A stretch of DNA of 40,608 bases from Clostridium sp. 1001270J_160509_D11 (GCF_015667935.1 NZ_JADPET010000005.1:1-40608), one strand, 5' to 3'. Shown: positions 23,751 to 33,756, numbered from the stretch's first letter. Made by a program: numbers and translations. The notes: a model not told the origin generated them from the sequence alone.

Positions 23751-24911
23751 ATGAAGCATATTTTTATTATAGGTTCTAAAGGTATACCTGCAAATTATGG
23801 TGGATTTGAAACATTTGTAGAAAAACTTACAGAACAACAACAAAGCAAAGAAATTAAATATCATGTATCATGTTTGGCAGATAATGATGATGAATTTGAA
23901 CATAATGGAGCAAGATGTTTTAATGTTAAAGTGCCCAATATAGGTGCTGCAAAAGCAGTTTATTATGATGTAATAGCATTTAAAGAATGTATTAGATATA
24001 TTAAAGAAAATAGGATTGAAAATCCTATAGTGTACATACTTGCTTGTAGAATAGGTCCTTTTCTTGGTAACTATAAAAAACAGTTAAAAAAATTAGGTGG
24101 AACATTATTTGTTAATCCAGATGGTCATGAATGGAAAAGAGCTAAATGGAATGCAGCTATCAGAAAGTACTGGAAAATATCGGAAAGGCTAATGGTAAAG
24201 CATGCAGATTTATTAGTATGTGATTCTATAAATATTGAAAAATATATTAAAGAAGATTACAAACAATATAATCCTAAAACTACTTTTATTGCATATGGTG
24301 CTGACATAGAAAAGTCTAAATTATCAGATGATGATGAGATTTTACTTAAGTGGTATAAGGAAAAAGGCGTTAAAGCAAAGGAGTATTATTTAGTTGTTGG
24401 TAGATTTGTTCCAGAAAATAATTACGAGACTATGATAACTGAATTTATGAAATCTAATACTAAGAAAGATTTTGTACTTATAACTAATGTTGAAAAGAAT
24501 AAGTTTTATGAAGAATTAAAAAGAAAAACTGGGTTTGATAAAGATCAGAGGATTAAGTTTGTTGGAACTGTTTATAATCAAGAATTGTTAAAGAAAATTA
24601 GAGAAAATGCTTATGGATATTTACACGGACATGAAGTTGGTGGGACTAATCCATCATTGTTAGAATCATTAGCTACTACTGACTTAAATTTATTATTAGA
24701 TGTAGGTTTTAATAAAGAAGTAGCAGAAAAAGGAGCTATTTATTGGAGTAAAAGAAGTGGTGATTTAGCAACAGCTATTATAAATTCAGAAATGATGAGT
24801 TATGAAGAAATAAATAGGGTTGGAGAGTTTGCAAAAAATCGTATTATTAATACTTATAGTTGGGACTTTATTGTTAATAGATATGAGGCATTATTTAACA
24901 ATTATAAATAG
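23751..24911 (+). CDS. DUF1972 / GT4 glycosyltransferase, probable rhamnosyltransferase
   Basis: This 386-aa cytosolic enzyme has the N-terminal DUF1972 signature (IIGSKGIPANYGGFETFVEKL, residues about 6-26) found in rhamnosyltransferases such as Cps2T/RgpA relatives. A GT4-type C-terminal half carries VVGRFVPENNYETMI near 211-225 and HGHEVGGTNPSLLE near 294-307. Directly after the dTDP-rhamnose genes, it most likely adds L-rhamnose to the lipid-linked initiating sugar. The family and donor are likely; the linkage is not known. The start follows AGAAAGGAAA. Confidence 0.82.
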   Translation: MKHIFIIGSKGIPANYGGFETFVEKLTEQQQSKEIKYHVSCLADNDDEFEHNGARCFNVKVPNIGAAKAVYYDVIAFKECIRYIKENRIENPIVYILACRIGPFLGNYKKQLKKLGGTLFVNPDGHEWKRAKWNAAIRKYWKISERLMVKHADLLVCDSINIEKYIKEDYKQYNPKTTFIAYGADIEKSKLSDDDEILLKWYKEKGVKAKEYYLVVGRFVPENNYETMITEFMKSNTKKDFVLITNVEKNKFYEELKRKTGFDKDQRIKFVGTVYNQELLKKIRENAYGYLHGHEVGGTNPSLLESLATTDLNLLLDVGFNKEVAEKGAIYWSKRSGDLATAIINSEMMSYEEINRVGEFAKNRIINTYSWDFIVNRYEALFNNYK

Positions 24912-24956
24912 TTTACATTATTTATATCAATTGTATTTACTAGAAAGAGGAGATTT

Positions 24957-26240
24957 ATGTTAAAAAAAATAAATGATTTTCTGAAAGGAAGTTTTTTTAA
25001 AGGGAGCTTCTTAGCAATGACAGAACAAGGAATTTCAAGCTTAACCTCATTTTTGACGAGTATTATTTTGGCCAGAAATGTAACACCAAATTCAGTTGGG
25101 ATATATACATTATTATTGTCTATTGCAATGATTATTATGGGATTGCAGAGAGTGTTTATTTTAGTGCCATTCAACATTTATTATCCTAAAATGAAAGAAG
25201 ATAGAGAAAAAAAAAGTTATGCAGCTAAGACAATGGGGTTTGAGATTGTATTTTTGACAAGTGTGATGATAGTATTAATACTATTACAAGTGTTAGGAAT
25301 AATAAATATGAATTTGAGCATAATCAGTTGTGGAATATTCATGGTAGGATATTTATTAAAAGATTATACTAGACAATTCTTATTTGGTATAAATAAAATT
25401 CTTTCAAGTTTGTTGATGGGAATTATACAATCATTATTCCAGCTAGGTTTGTTTATGGTATTATTACATTTAAATAATTTCACAATTAATCATTGCTTAA
25501 TTATAATAGGAATGACAACTGGAATAAGTTCGATAGTATTCTTAGTAGTTAATACTAAGATTTCAATAAAATTAAGTGACTTAATAGAGGTATGGAATAA
25601 AAATAAATATATTTCAAAATGGAGTGTAGGAATTAGTATGTCTGATTCGGTTAAAAACCAAATATCTATGTGGATATTAAATAGTTTTATATCAACAAAA
25701 TCAGTTGGGATATATTCTATTCATAATACCTTTGCAATGTTACCACAACCAATTTTTAATGGATTGTCACAGTATTTATTACCTCACTTTTCAAAAATAT
25801 TTTCTGAGAAAAAATATGAAAGTGTAATAAAAAAATCTATTATTGCAATTACAGTAGTATTTTTTATGAATGCTTGTTGGGGATTAGTGTTACTAGTAAT
25901 GGGTAAAAAATTAGTTGTGCTAATATATGGAGATGAATATATAGGGATAACAACTGTTTTACTATTATGCTGTATTCGTGGATTCTTTACATCTATAATT
26001 AGTATAATATCATCTATATTACAAGCCATTGAAAAACCTAAATTAATATTAAAATCTTTAGTCATAGGAATAGGAATATTAATTATTACTGGAACTATAC
26101 TAACTTTGAAGTACAGTATGGTAGGAATGTGCATTTCTCTATGTATATCATTTGCAACTATTGCAATAATACAGACTATTGACTTGGCAAGTATAATTAT
26201 TGAGTTAAAAAAAAATGAAAAGGAAGAAGTAATAATATGA
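24957..26240 (+). CDS. Wzx-type polysaccharide flippase
   Basis: This 427-aa, strongly hydrophobic protein is of the MATE-like polysaccharide transporter (PST/Wzx) type and would flip the undecaprenyl-PP-linked repeat unit to the outer face. It opens with a cytosolic Lys-rich stretch and the family-like TEQGISSLTSFLTSIILARNVTP segment (about 23-45). Many alternating membrane helices follow, consistent with about 12. Low-complexity hydrophobicity makes fine assignment hard by eye, but a flippase is required in a locus with this content and no ABC exporter is present. The AT content is higher than in the rfb genes. Confidence 0.85.
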   Translation: MLKKINDFLKGSFFKGSFLAMTEQGISSLTSFLTSIILARNVTPNSVGIYTLLLSIAMIIMGLQRVFILVPFNIYYPKMKEDREKKSYAAKTMGFEIVFLTSVMIVLILLQVLGIINMNLSIISCGIFMVGYLLKDYTRQFLFGINKILSSLLMGIIQSLFQLGLFMVLLHLNNFTINHCLIIIGMTTGISSIVFLVVNTKISIKLSDLIEVWNKNKYISKWSVGISMSDSVKNQISMWILNSFISTKSVGIYSIHNTFAMLPQPIFNGLSQYLLPHFSKIFSEKKYESVIKKSIIAITVVFFMNACWGLVLLVMGKKLVVLIYGDEYIGITTVLLLCCIRGFFTSIISIISSILQAIEKPKLILKSLVIGIGILIITGTILTLKYSMVGMCISLCISFATIAIIQTIDLASIIIELKKNEKEEVII

Positions 26241-27403
26241 AAAAAAAGAAAATGGCAATATTATATTTTTCTAATTTTGACAATTGGCCTATGGGAGGAA
26301 TATTGAATTATATATTAGGAATTTTACCTTATTTAGAAAATAAATATGAAATTGATATTTGGGGATGTAGCGTCGATGGAAAAGAATTAAATAATATTAA
26401 GGTCAATGATAAAGAATATGAAATTCATTCATTGGGGAATGTGAAAACTAAAAAGATTATTCCGAACTATTTAAGATATTTTTGGTACATGATAATTAAT
26501 TCAAAAAAAATAGAGGAAAAAAATTATGATATTTTATATTTTCATGGAGCACCAATACTATATGCTTATATGAAAAAAATTAAGAAATCAAAATCATTAA
26601 TAGTATATCATCAACATGGTCTATCTTGTATAAATAAAATGGTTACAAAAATACAACATAAGGCGCAAGAATATTCAGATGTAAATTTTGTAAATAGTGA
26701 TTTAATTTCTATAAAGGAGCATCAAAATAAACTTGCTAGGAAAGGAAAGAGTATCGAATTTATTAAAGCACCTGGACCAGTTAATGTTAAGAAATTTTTC
26801 CCAGTGAAAGATAAAGAAGAATTAAGGAAAAAAATGAATATAAAATTTAATACAGTTTTTTTATTTACAGGAAGAATTGTAGAATGGAAGGACCCGTTAA
26901 TAGCACTAGAAGCTTTTAATAAATACTTCCAAGAATATGATAATAATTCTGTATTATATTTCATTGGAGGAGGAGATTTAGAAGAAAGATTAAGAAAAAG
27001 AATCTCTGAACTAAATTTAGATAATAATGTTAAAATGTTAGGAATATTACCTCAAGATGAAATATGTGATTGGCTAAGAATAAGTGATGTTTTTGTTTTT
27101 CCATCAAAAGGTGAGGGATTATCAATATCAGTAGCAGAAGCTATATCGTGTGGAGTACCAGTTATAGGGTTTGATGTAATTGGAGTAAGAGAATTAGTGA
27201 AAGATGGATTTAACGGTTATTTATTAAATGAAAGAAATGATGGGATTTTATATACCTCTATGATTAAAGCAATAGAAAATATAGAAGTTTTAAGAAAAAA
27301 TACATTAGAATTAGTAGAAGAATATTCGGGAGAAAAAGTAGCTAAAATTATTATTGATGGAATAGAAAAAGCTAAAAAGAGGGATATAAATGAAAGTATG
27401 TAA
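26237..27403 (+). CDS. GT4-family glycosyltransferase
   Basis: This 388-aa protein overlaps the flippase gene by four bases (ATGA), a typical coupling. It has a GT-B layout: an N-terminal Rossmann domain with NWPMGGILNYILGILPYL (near residues 16-33), then FTGRIVEWKDPLIALEAF near 212-229, VFVFPSKGEGLSISVAEAISCGVPVI near 287-312 with the GT4 E-x7-E pattern, and GVRELV. It transfers one sugar of the repeat unit from an activated donor. The donor and linkage cannot be predicted. Confidence 0.88.
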   Translation: MKKKKMAILYFSNFDNWPMGGILNYILGILPYLENKYEIDIWGCSVDGKELNNIKVNDKEYEIHSLGNVKTKKIIPNYLRYFWYMIINSKKIEEKNYDILYFHGAPILYAYMKKIKKSKSLIVYHQHGLSCINKMVTKIQHKAQEYSDVNFVNSDLISIKEHQNKLARKGKSIEFIKAPGPVNVKKFFPVKDKEELRKKMNIKFNTVFLFTGRIVEWKDPLIALEAFNKYFQEYDNNSVLYFIGGGDLEERLRKRISELNLDNNVKMLGILPQDEICDWLRISDVFVFPSKGEGLSISVAEAISCGVPVIGFDVIGVRELVKDGFNGYLLNERNDGILYTSMIKAIENIEVLRKNTLELVEEYSGEKVAKIIIDGIEKAKKRDINESM

Positions 27404-28718
27404 AGTGAATAGTAGGTTAAAAAAAGAATATGTACCTATTTATTTATTATTTGGAAGTTTTCTTACGTTCTCTACAAGAGGATTTCAAGAGGCTCAAGAA
27501 AACTTATTTAATTTAGGTAATTTAGTTAGATATATATCATTACCACTATTTTATTTATATACTTTTCATCTATGTTATAAATATAAATTTTTTAGTATTC
27601 CTAAAATATCAAAATCAATCACTTTTTTATTTTTATATTGGATAATAGGATTAATATCATTGACCAATTCTCAATGGTTAAGTTATTCAATAATTAAATG
27701 GATAGAATATTTTCAAATATTTTTATTAGCATTTTACATATTTAATATGGAGAGAATAAAAGTTGGATTTACTAAAGAAGTATTTGGCATAGTATTGAAT
27801 TTTTTTGAATTTTTAATGATAACTGTATTAATAGGAGCTATATTTTCACCTTCAAAAGCACTATATTTTGGAAGTTCGGAGTACAGTGCGATAAGAAATG
27901 CAGCTATTCCATTTAGATTATCAGGGTATTTAATCCCAATTACATCAACTAGTGTTGGATTTTTGTCATCATTTTTATTTTATAATTATTTGGTTGAATT
28001 AGCAAATAATTATAAAAGAAGACTTATAAAAGTAAAAATGTTAATTTTACTTATATTCATAATAACAGCTCAAGCTAGAATGGCTATATTAGGGCTTGTA
28101 ATAGCTATATTTATATATTATTTTTTCATCAATAAAAAATTATTATATAAAATAGCTACAGCATATATTAGTATTATTATGTTTATGTTTGCAGGAAATA
28201 CAATTTTAAATGTAATTCTTAGAGGACAAGATTTCGCACAGATATTTTCACTGTCTGGAAGGACAGAATGGTGGAGTTATGCATTAGATGTGTTTAGTAG
28301 ATTGAATATTTACGAAAAATTATTTGGTATGGGTTTTGCTGGAGGAGAAAAAGTTGTTGCGGCACAGAGTAATGATGCTATGTACACTTTAGATTCAGAG
28401 TTCTTAGGAACTTTAATTTCGACAGGTGTACTTGGAAGTATTTTCTTAATGCTATCAATATGTTATATATTACTTCAGGTTATAAGATTGAGAAAATATA
28501 ATATAGAAATGATTACAAATAGGGAAAATAAAATATATGTAGATCAAATTACAGGAATTTTAATAATATTAATAGTTAGAATGATTACTACTAATACATT
28601 TTCTACATTATCATATTATTCTGTAATATATGTAATAAGTGTTATAGTAATTCAAAAAATTATTAGGGAGATAAGATATGAGATTAAATATAGAAAAAAT
28701 ATTAACAGAAACATTTGA
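27390..28718 (+). CDS. Wzy-like polymerase / O-antigen ligase family membrane protein
   Basis: This 442-aa polytopic membrane protein has about 10-12 hydrophobic helices and a periplasm-facing loop with SGRTEWWSYALDVF near residues 287-300. The G-R-x-E-x-W pattern is typical of the Wzy/WaaL O-antigen polymerase-ligase fold. It probably polymerises flipped repeat units at the cell surface. It overlaps the preceding glycosyltransferase by 14 bases and the next gene by 41 bases. As usual for Wzy, sequence conservation is low and the call rests on topology, motif and locus. Confidence 0.82.
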   Translation: MKVCKVNSRLKKEYVPIYLLFGSFLTFSTRGFQEAQENLFNLGNLVRYISLPLFYLYTFHLCYKYKFFSIPKISKSITFLFLYWIIGLISLTNSQWLSYSIIKWIEYFQIFLLAFYIFNMERIKVGFTKEVFGIVLNFFEFLMITVLIGAIFSPSKALYFGSSEYSAIRNAAIPFRLSGYLIPITSTSVGFLSSFLFYNYLVELANNYKRRLIKVKMLILLIFIITAQARMAILGLVIAIFIYYFFINKKLLYKIATAYISIIMFMFAGNTILNVILRGQDFAQIFSLSGRTEWWSYALDVFSRLNIYEKLFGMGFAGGEKVVAAQSNDAMYTLDSEFLGTLISTGVLGSIFLMLSICYILLQVIRLRKYNIEMITNRENKIYVDQITGILIILIVRMITTNTFSTLSYYSVIYVISVIVIQKIIREIRYEIKYRKNINRNI

Positions 28719-30030
28719 TACTTTGGATAAAGAGATTAATAAATATGTAGTAATGAATAAATACGATGTACTACCATATGAATTACCATCTGATATAGAC
28801 ATATGTGTTGCACAAGAAGATTTTATTAGATTAGATGATATTGTGAAAAATATAGCAAAAAACACTAATACGGTAGTAACACAGAAAATTTGGCATAATT
28901 ATAGAAAGTGTGCCTATATTTTATCGCCACTTAGAATTAATAGTTCATTTAGATTACAATTAGATTTCTTCTCGGATTTTAGTGTCGAATCTACTCCAAA
29001 GTTGATACCATTTGAAGAAATATTAAAAAATACAAGGAAGGTAAATAGGTTTACTGTACCAGCTTATGAAGTAGAATATGTATTTTTATTATTAAGAAGA
29101 ATATACAAAAATGATTTTAGTTTAGAACATGTAAAAATTATTAAAGAAATATTAATGAAATCTCAAAAATCAATATCAGAATATGCATTAAAGTATTTTG
29201 ATAAGGATGTTATAGAAGTTATAAATGATTTACTTATTAAAGAAGATATTGAAAAATTAAAAGAAATACAACCGTACTTATGGAAGAATGTAAAAAGATT
29301 ATCTAAGAGAAATTCATTTGGTATATATTATTTAAAATATTGGACAAGTCAGATTTATAGAGCAATATATAGATTAAAAAATCCTGTAGGATTATCGATA
29401 GCAATATTAGCTCCAGATGGGGGAGGTAAAACTACTGTAATAGAAGGAGTGAATTCACTTGTAAGCGGAAGTTTTCATGGAATTGATAATAGATATATTA
29501 GGCCACGATTATTTAAAAATTTAGGTTCATACAAAGTATTTAACCCATCAGAAGAAAGTAGTAGTAACCCTAATCCTCATGATAAGCCTTTAAATGGCCC
29601 AATAAAGTCAATAATAAGATATTTATTTTATAACTTAGATTACCAAATAGGTACTATATTTGATATTAATATAAAAAAAGTTAAGAAGAAGCTAATTATA
29701 TTTGATAGATATTATTTTGATTACTATGTAGATTTAAAAAGATTTCAGTATAATATGCCGGAATGGTTACCGAAAGTATTTTCTTGGTCAATACCAAAAC
29801 CAAATATTATTTTTGTACTAGATGCACCAGCAGAAGTGCTATATGAGAGGAAACAGGAACTACCAATTGAAGAATTACGAAGACAAAGAAAAGCATATTA
29901 CAACTTAAAGAATAATATCAAAAATGTTGTTGTTATTGATGCAACTAAAAAAATAGAAGAGATAGTAGAGGAAATAACAACTATAATATTAGAAAAAAAA
30001 GCTAAACAGACTTCGAAGCTTCTTAAATAA
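28678..30030 (+). CDS. Nucleotidyltransferase-fold / thymidylate-kinase-like fusion protein, function unknown
   Basis: This 450-aa protein seems to be two domains. The N-terminal part (about 1-110) has a nucleotidyltransferase-like acidic triad: D39 and D41 in PSDIDIC and D96 in LQLDFF. The C-terminal part (about 240-440) is a P-loop kinase of thymidylate kinase type, with Walker A APDGGGKTT (245-253), the DR-Y motif IIFDRYYFD with D343-R344, and a LID-like Arg/Lys-rich helix near 385-400. It starts inside the polymerase gene with GGGAG upstream. The phosphoryl acceptor is unknown; a sugar, lipid-linked saccharide or small headgroup is a guess from the locus. It is unlikely to be a housekeeping Tmk. 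Confidence 0.72.
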   Translation: MRLNIEKILTETFDTLDKEINKYVVMNKYDVLPYELPSDIDICVAQEDFIRLDDIVKNIAKNTNTVVTQKIWHNYRKCAYILSPLRINSSFRLQLDFFSDFSVESTPKLIPFEEILKNTRKVNRFTVPAYEVEYVFLLLRRIYKNDFSLEHVKIIKEILMKSQKSISEYALKYFDKDVIEVINDLLIKEDIEKLKEIQPYLWKNVKRLSKRNSFGIYYLKYWTSQIYRAIYRLKNPVGLSIAILAPDGGGKTTVIEGVNSLVSGSFHGIDNRYIRPRLFKNLGSYKVFNPSEESSSNPNPHDKPLNGPIKSIIRYLFYNLDYQIGTIFDINIKKVKKKLIIFDRYYFDYYVDLKRFQYNMPEWLPKVFSWSIPKPNIIFVLDAPAEVLYERKQELPIEELRRQRKAYYNLKNNIKNVVVIDATKKIEEIVEEITTIILEKKAKQTSKLLK

Positions 30031-30095
30031 AGTAGCTATAAAGTTACTTATAAATTTATATTTAAATAACAATAGATAGGTAAAGTGATAGAGCT

Positions 30096-31268
30096 ATGAA
30101 GAAAATTAATGTTTTCCTAGATACAATTAAAAATATAGGATTTGAAAAATGTGATCAACAAAATGAAAATATTGAAAAATATTTAGCTATACCTAATATA
30201 AAAAATGTTAGATGGCTAGTACCATTAAATGATAAAATTAATAAAAAGAATTCGGTTTTATTATATCAACCAAGTGCAATTAAAGGTAAGGTATTAAAAG
30301 AATTATATCTTAGAATACCATTTGTCATAATAAAATGTATATTTAAAAAAAATATTATAACTTTAAATAGAATTAACATCTTAAATAATAAAAAAATATT
30401 TGAGAATGAAATATTCTATAATGAAGAAGTTTATTATTCATTTTTTTTAGGTACAGAGGGAGCACACTGTAAAATTACTGTTCAGATATCTGATAAAAAT
30501 AAGCCAATTATGTATTTAAAAGTTACCGATAAATTTGAGATAGTTGAATTATTTAATAATGAAGAAAAAATATTGTCATTATTAAATAACACTACTTTAA
30601 AGAATGAAATACCAAATATTATTACAAATACTAAGTATAATGAATTATATTGTTTTGCATCTTCTACAACTAAAACAATAAAATCAAATTATAGAAATAA
30701 TTTATCAAGAGAACATGTAGATTTTTTAGTTAATTTATACTTGTCTACAAAAAATAAATTAATTGATGAGGAATCGATATATTATAAAAGTACAAATATT
30801 TTATTGAATAAATATATGACTCAAAATAAAGAGAGTGTATGGATAAAAGATGCTTTCCAAAATTCCTTTGAAAATATAAAAATGATGAAGGTACATCTTG
30901 GAGTATGTCATAGAGATTTTACATTTTGGAATTGCTATTTTAATGATAATAAGATATTTGTTTTTGATTGGGAGTATGCAACAAATGATTATCCACCATA
31001 TTTTGATGTTTTACATTTTATTATTCAAAAGAGTATTTTAGATGGAGAGAGTTGTGAAAAAATATATGAAAGTATAATAGAGAATAGTTTTATATATGAA
31101 TATGCAAAACGAATTGATGTATCATTTAAGAATATAAAAGATTTTATTATTTTATATTTAATTGATATTTTATTATTGTATGAATTTAGAGCAAAAGAGT
31201 TTTCAACCTCTGATTTACTAAATAAGGAAAGAAGATTAAAGATGATAAAATATGTTTTGGAGGTATAA
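30096..31268 (+). CDS. Aminoglycoside-phosphotransferase-like (APH/choline kinase fold) protein
   Basis: This 390-aa protein keeps the protein-kinase-like fold signature. A glycine-containing strand (FLGTEGAHCKITVQI near 117-131) is followed by a beta-3 Lys in MYLKVTD (about 139-145) and an acidic helix NNEEKIL. The catalytic loop is H272-R-D274-FTFW-N279 and the metal-binding segment is D291-W-E. The first 100 residues match nothing I know. It probably phosphorylates a small molecule or a saccharide on the polymer path rather than an antibiotic, given its place between other polysaccharide genes and right after another kinase-like gene. The start codon has no strong ribosome binding site (GGTAAAGTG upstream), so expression may be low. 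Confidence 0.72.
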   Translation: MKKINVFLDTIKNIGFEKCDQQNENIEKYLAIPNIKNVRWLVPLNDKINKKNSVLLYQPSAIKGKVLKELYLRIPFVIIKCIFKKNIITLNRINILNNKKIFENEIFYNEEVYYSFFLGTEGAHCKITVQISDKNKPIMYLKVTDKFEIVELFNNEEKILSLLNNTTLKNEIPNIITNTKYNELYCFASSTTKTIKSNYRNNLSREHVDFLVNLYLSTKNKLIDEESIYYKSTNILLNKYMTQNKESVWIKDAFQNSFENIKMMKVHLGVCHRDFTFWNCYFNDNKIFVFDWEYATNDYPPYFDVLHFIIQKSILDGESCEKIYESIIENSFIYEYAKRIDVSFKNIKDFIILYLIDILLLYEFRAKEFSTSDLLNKERRLKMIKYVLEV

Positions 31269-31270
31269 TA

Positions 31271-32503
31271 ATGAAAACAATATTAATATCTGCATATGCC
31301 TGTGAACCCAATAAGGGATCAGAACCAGGTGTTGGATGGAATTGGATGAAGGAAATTGCTAAGAATAATAAGGTGATTGTAATCACAAGACTAAATAATA
31401 AAAATATTATTGAAGATGAATTAAAATTTAATTCAAATCAATATAATAATATTAGTTTTTATTATTGTGATGTTCCTAAACGACTATCTTTTTGGAAAAA
31501 AGGTCAAAGAGGATTACATTTATATTATTTTTTATGGCAAATTGAGTGTTACAAATTATCAAAACTTATTATGAAAAATATTAAAGTAGATATAGCGCTT
31601 GGATTGACATTTGGTAATATGTGGTTACCTACTTTTATGTATAAATTACCTTGTAAATTTATTTGGGGACCATTAGGTGGTGGTGAAGGTGTTCCAACTA
31701 AATTGTGGGGGAAATTACCTATAAAGCAGAAATTAGTTGAAATTATTAGAATAATAAATAAATATTTACCATTAACAAATATATGGTTCTATAGTATTTG
31801 TAAAAAATCAGATTATATATTAGTGAGAACAAATGATTCATTTAATTGCATACCTAAAAAATATCGTAGTAAATGTGATATTATTATAGAAACAGGTGTT
31901 TCGGTAGAAGAATGTGAGGAATTAAATAGAAGAGCAAAAGAAATAGAACCTAAATATGATTTTATATTTATAGGAAGATTAGTACCGTTTAAGATGGCCG
32001 ATATTGCCATTAAGGCATTTGCTAATGTCGCAAAAGAAAACAGTAATATTAATTTTCATATAGTAGGTGATGGTCCATGTTTAAATGAATATAAAAGACT
32101 AATAGAAAGATTAGAAATGGAAAGGCAAATAATTCTTCACGGTGAACTAGATAGAAATGATGCATTAGAGATGCTAATGTCATCTAAAGCTTTTTTATTT
32201 CCAAGTGCAAGAGAAGGTGGAGCATGGGTACTTTTTGAAGCTATGATGTGTAGTAAACCAATAATATGTCTTGATACATCAGGTATGAATGTAGTAGTAA
32301 CAAATGAAACAGGAATTAAAATTCCTGTAAATGATTATGATAAGGTTGTTCAAGACTTTTCAATAGCGATAAAAGAATTAATAGATAAACCTGATAATGC
32401 TTTGTATAGAGGAGTAAATGGATACGATAGAGTTAAAAGTGAGTTTGAATGGAAATCAAAAGGAAAATTTATTAGTGAAATTATAGAAAAAATATATGAA
32501 TAA
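31271..32503 (+). CDS. GT4-family glycosyltransferase
   Basis: This 410-aa GT-B enzyme begins with ILISAYACEPNKGSEPGVGWNW-type sequence (about 4-25), as in GT4 enzymes with a glycine-rich acceptor loop. It then has FIWGPLGGGEGVPTKLW near 129-145, FIGRLVPFKMADIAIKAF near 234-251 and FLFPSAREGGAWVLFEAMMCSKPII near 309-333 with the E-x7-E pattern. It starts two bases after the stop of the kinase-like gene, so translation is coupled. Donor and linkage are unknown. A terminator-like hairpin follows. Confidence 0.87.
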   Translation: MKTILISAYACEPNKGSEPGVGWNWMKEIAKNNKVIVITRLNNKNIIEDELKFNSNQYNNISFYYCDVPKRLSFWKKGQRGLHLYYFLWQIECYKLSKLIMKNIKVDIALGLTFGNMWLPTFMYKLPCKFIWGPLGGGEGVPTKLWGKLPIKQKLVEIIRIINKYLPLTNIWFYSICKKSDYILVRTNDSFNCIPKKYRSKCDIIIETGVSVEECEELNRRAKEIEPKYDFIFIGRLVPFKMADIAIKAFANVAKENSNINFHIVGDGPCLNEYKRLIERLEMERQIILHGELDRNDALEMLMSSKAFLFPSAREGGAWVLFEAMMCSKPIICLDTSGMNVVVTNETGIKIPVNDYDKVVQDFSIAIKELIDKPDNALYRGVNGYDRVKSEFEWKSKGKFISEIIEKIYE

Positions 32504-32539
32504 ACGACTATAAGAAAATAATTAAAAATAGGAACTGAT

Positions 32540-32570
32540 AAAACTACGAAATAAACGTAGTTTTATATTT
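32540..32570 (+). terminator. probable terminator after the third glycosyltransferase gene
   Basis: AAAACTACG (32540-32548) pairs with CGTAGTTTT (32556-32564) around AAATAAA, followed by ATATTT. The stem is AT-rich and the T-tract is broken, so termination may be partial, and the next glycosyltransferase gene may rely on read-through. Confidence 0.6.
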
Positions 32571-32598
32571 ATAAATATATTTTAATTAAGGAGAAAAA

Positions 32599-33756
32599 AT
32601 GAAGAAAAAAAATATATTATTTATACATTCTGGAGCAGAACTATATGGAGCTGATAAAATTTTATTAGAGGTATTAAAGGGATTAGATAAAAAGTTATTT
32701 TGCCCTATATTAATAATACCTAATGGAGGTCCATTAGAATATGAGTTGAAGAAAAATAATATTAAATATATAATTTATGACTTTCCAATTTTAAGAAGAC
32801 AGTATTTTAATTTAAAAGGAATTATATCATATACATATAAATATATTAAGAGTTTAATATACTTATATAGAATAGTTAAGAGAGAAAAAATAGATGTTAT
32901 ATGTTCTAATACATTAGCTGTATTAGAAGGTATATTTTTAAGTAAAATATCTAAAATACCACATGTATGGCATATACATGAAATAATAAAAGAGCCTATA
33001 ATTATGCAAAAGTTTTATAGTATAATTGTGCCTAAATTTGCTCAAAATGCAATTTGTGTGTCTGATGCTGTAAAGTGTAATTTATTTAAAGAAAAACATA
33101 ACTATAAATGCAATATTAGAGTAATACATAATGGAATAAATATGGAAGATTATAAAAGTGGGGATAAAGCTAACATAAAGCGAGATTTATTAATCGATGA
33201 AGATAGATTAATAATAGGGATGATAGGAAGAGTCAATAAAATTAAGGGACAATCTTTCTTGGTAGATGTAACTAAAAAATTAGTTGAAAGATATCCTGAA
33301 TTATTAGTTATTATGGTAGGTGGTGTATTTGCAGGGCAAGAAGATTTACTAATTAATCTGAAAGAAAAAGTAAAGAAAAACAACTTGCAAAGCAACATAA
33401 AAATATTTGACTTTGACAACGATGTTAATAAATTTTATGATATATTTGATATTTTTGTTTTACCATCAATTAAACCAGATTCATTTCCTACTGTTGTATT
33501 AGAAGCTATGAGTCATGGTAAACCCATAGTTGCACATGTGACAGGTGGAGTAAGTGAAATGGTAGAAAATTTTGAAAATGGTATATTAATCACAGATATA
33601 ACTATAGATAATACATGTAAAGCTATAGAAAAATTGATAAATAATAAGGAGTTAAGAGTAAAATACGGAGAAAATTCTGTAAAAATAATGGAAAAAAAGT
33701 TTTCAAGTGATATATTTAAAGAACGAATTAATGAATTTTATGCTAATATTAATTAA
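32599..33756 (+). CDS. GT4-family glycosyltransferase, last gene of the variable region
   Basis: This 385-aa GT-B enzyme starts with ILFIHSGAELYGADKILLEVL (about 5-25), a pattern common in GT4 enzymes. It has IGMIGRVNKIKGQSFLVDV near 206-224 and FVLPSIKPDSFPTVVLEAMSHGKPIVAH near 287-314 with the E-x7-E-type region and GGVSEMV. The start has TTAAGGAGAAAA upstream. It follows a hairpin and is itself followed by a 248-bp AT-rich gap before glmS, so it is probably the last gene of the serotype-like region. Confidence 0.88.
   Translation: MKKKNILFIHSGAELYGADKILLEVLKGLDKKLFCPILIIPNGGPLEYELKKNNIKYIIYDFPILRRQYFNLKGIISYTYKYIKSLIYLYRIVKREKIDVICSNTLAVLEGIFLSKISKIPHVWHIHEIIKEPIIMQKFYSIIVPKFAQNAICVSDAVKCNLFKEKHNYKCNIRVIHNGINMEDYKSGDKANIKRDLLIDEDRLIIGMIGRVNKIKGQSFLVDVTKKLVERYPELLVIMVGGVFAGQEDLLINLKEKVKKNNLQSNIKIFDFDNDVNKFYDIFDIFVLPSIKPDSFPTVVLEAMSHGKPIVAHVTGGVSEMVENFENGILITDITIDNTCKAIEKLINNKELRVKYGENSVKIMEKKFSSDIFKERINEFYANIN

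Noticed and set aside
30096-31268. Aminoglycoside resistance gene
   Set aside because: Only the general kinase fold motifs are shared; the N-terminal region and the polysaccharide-locus context do not support antibiotic modification.
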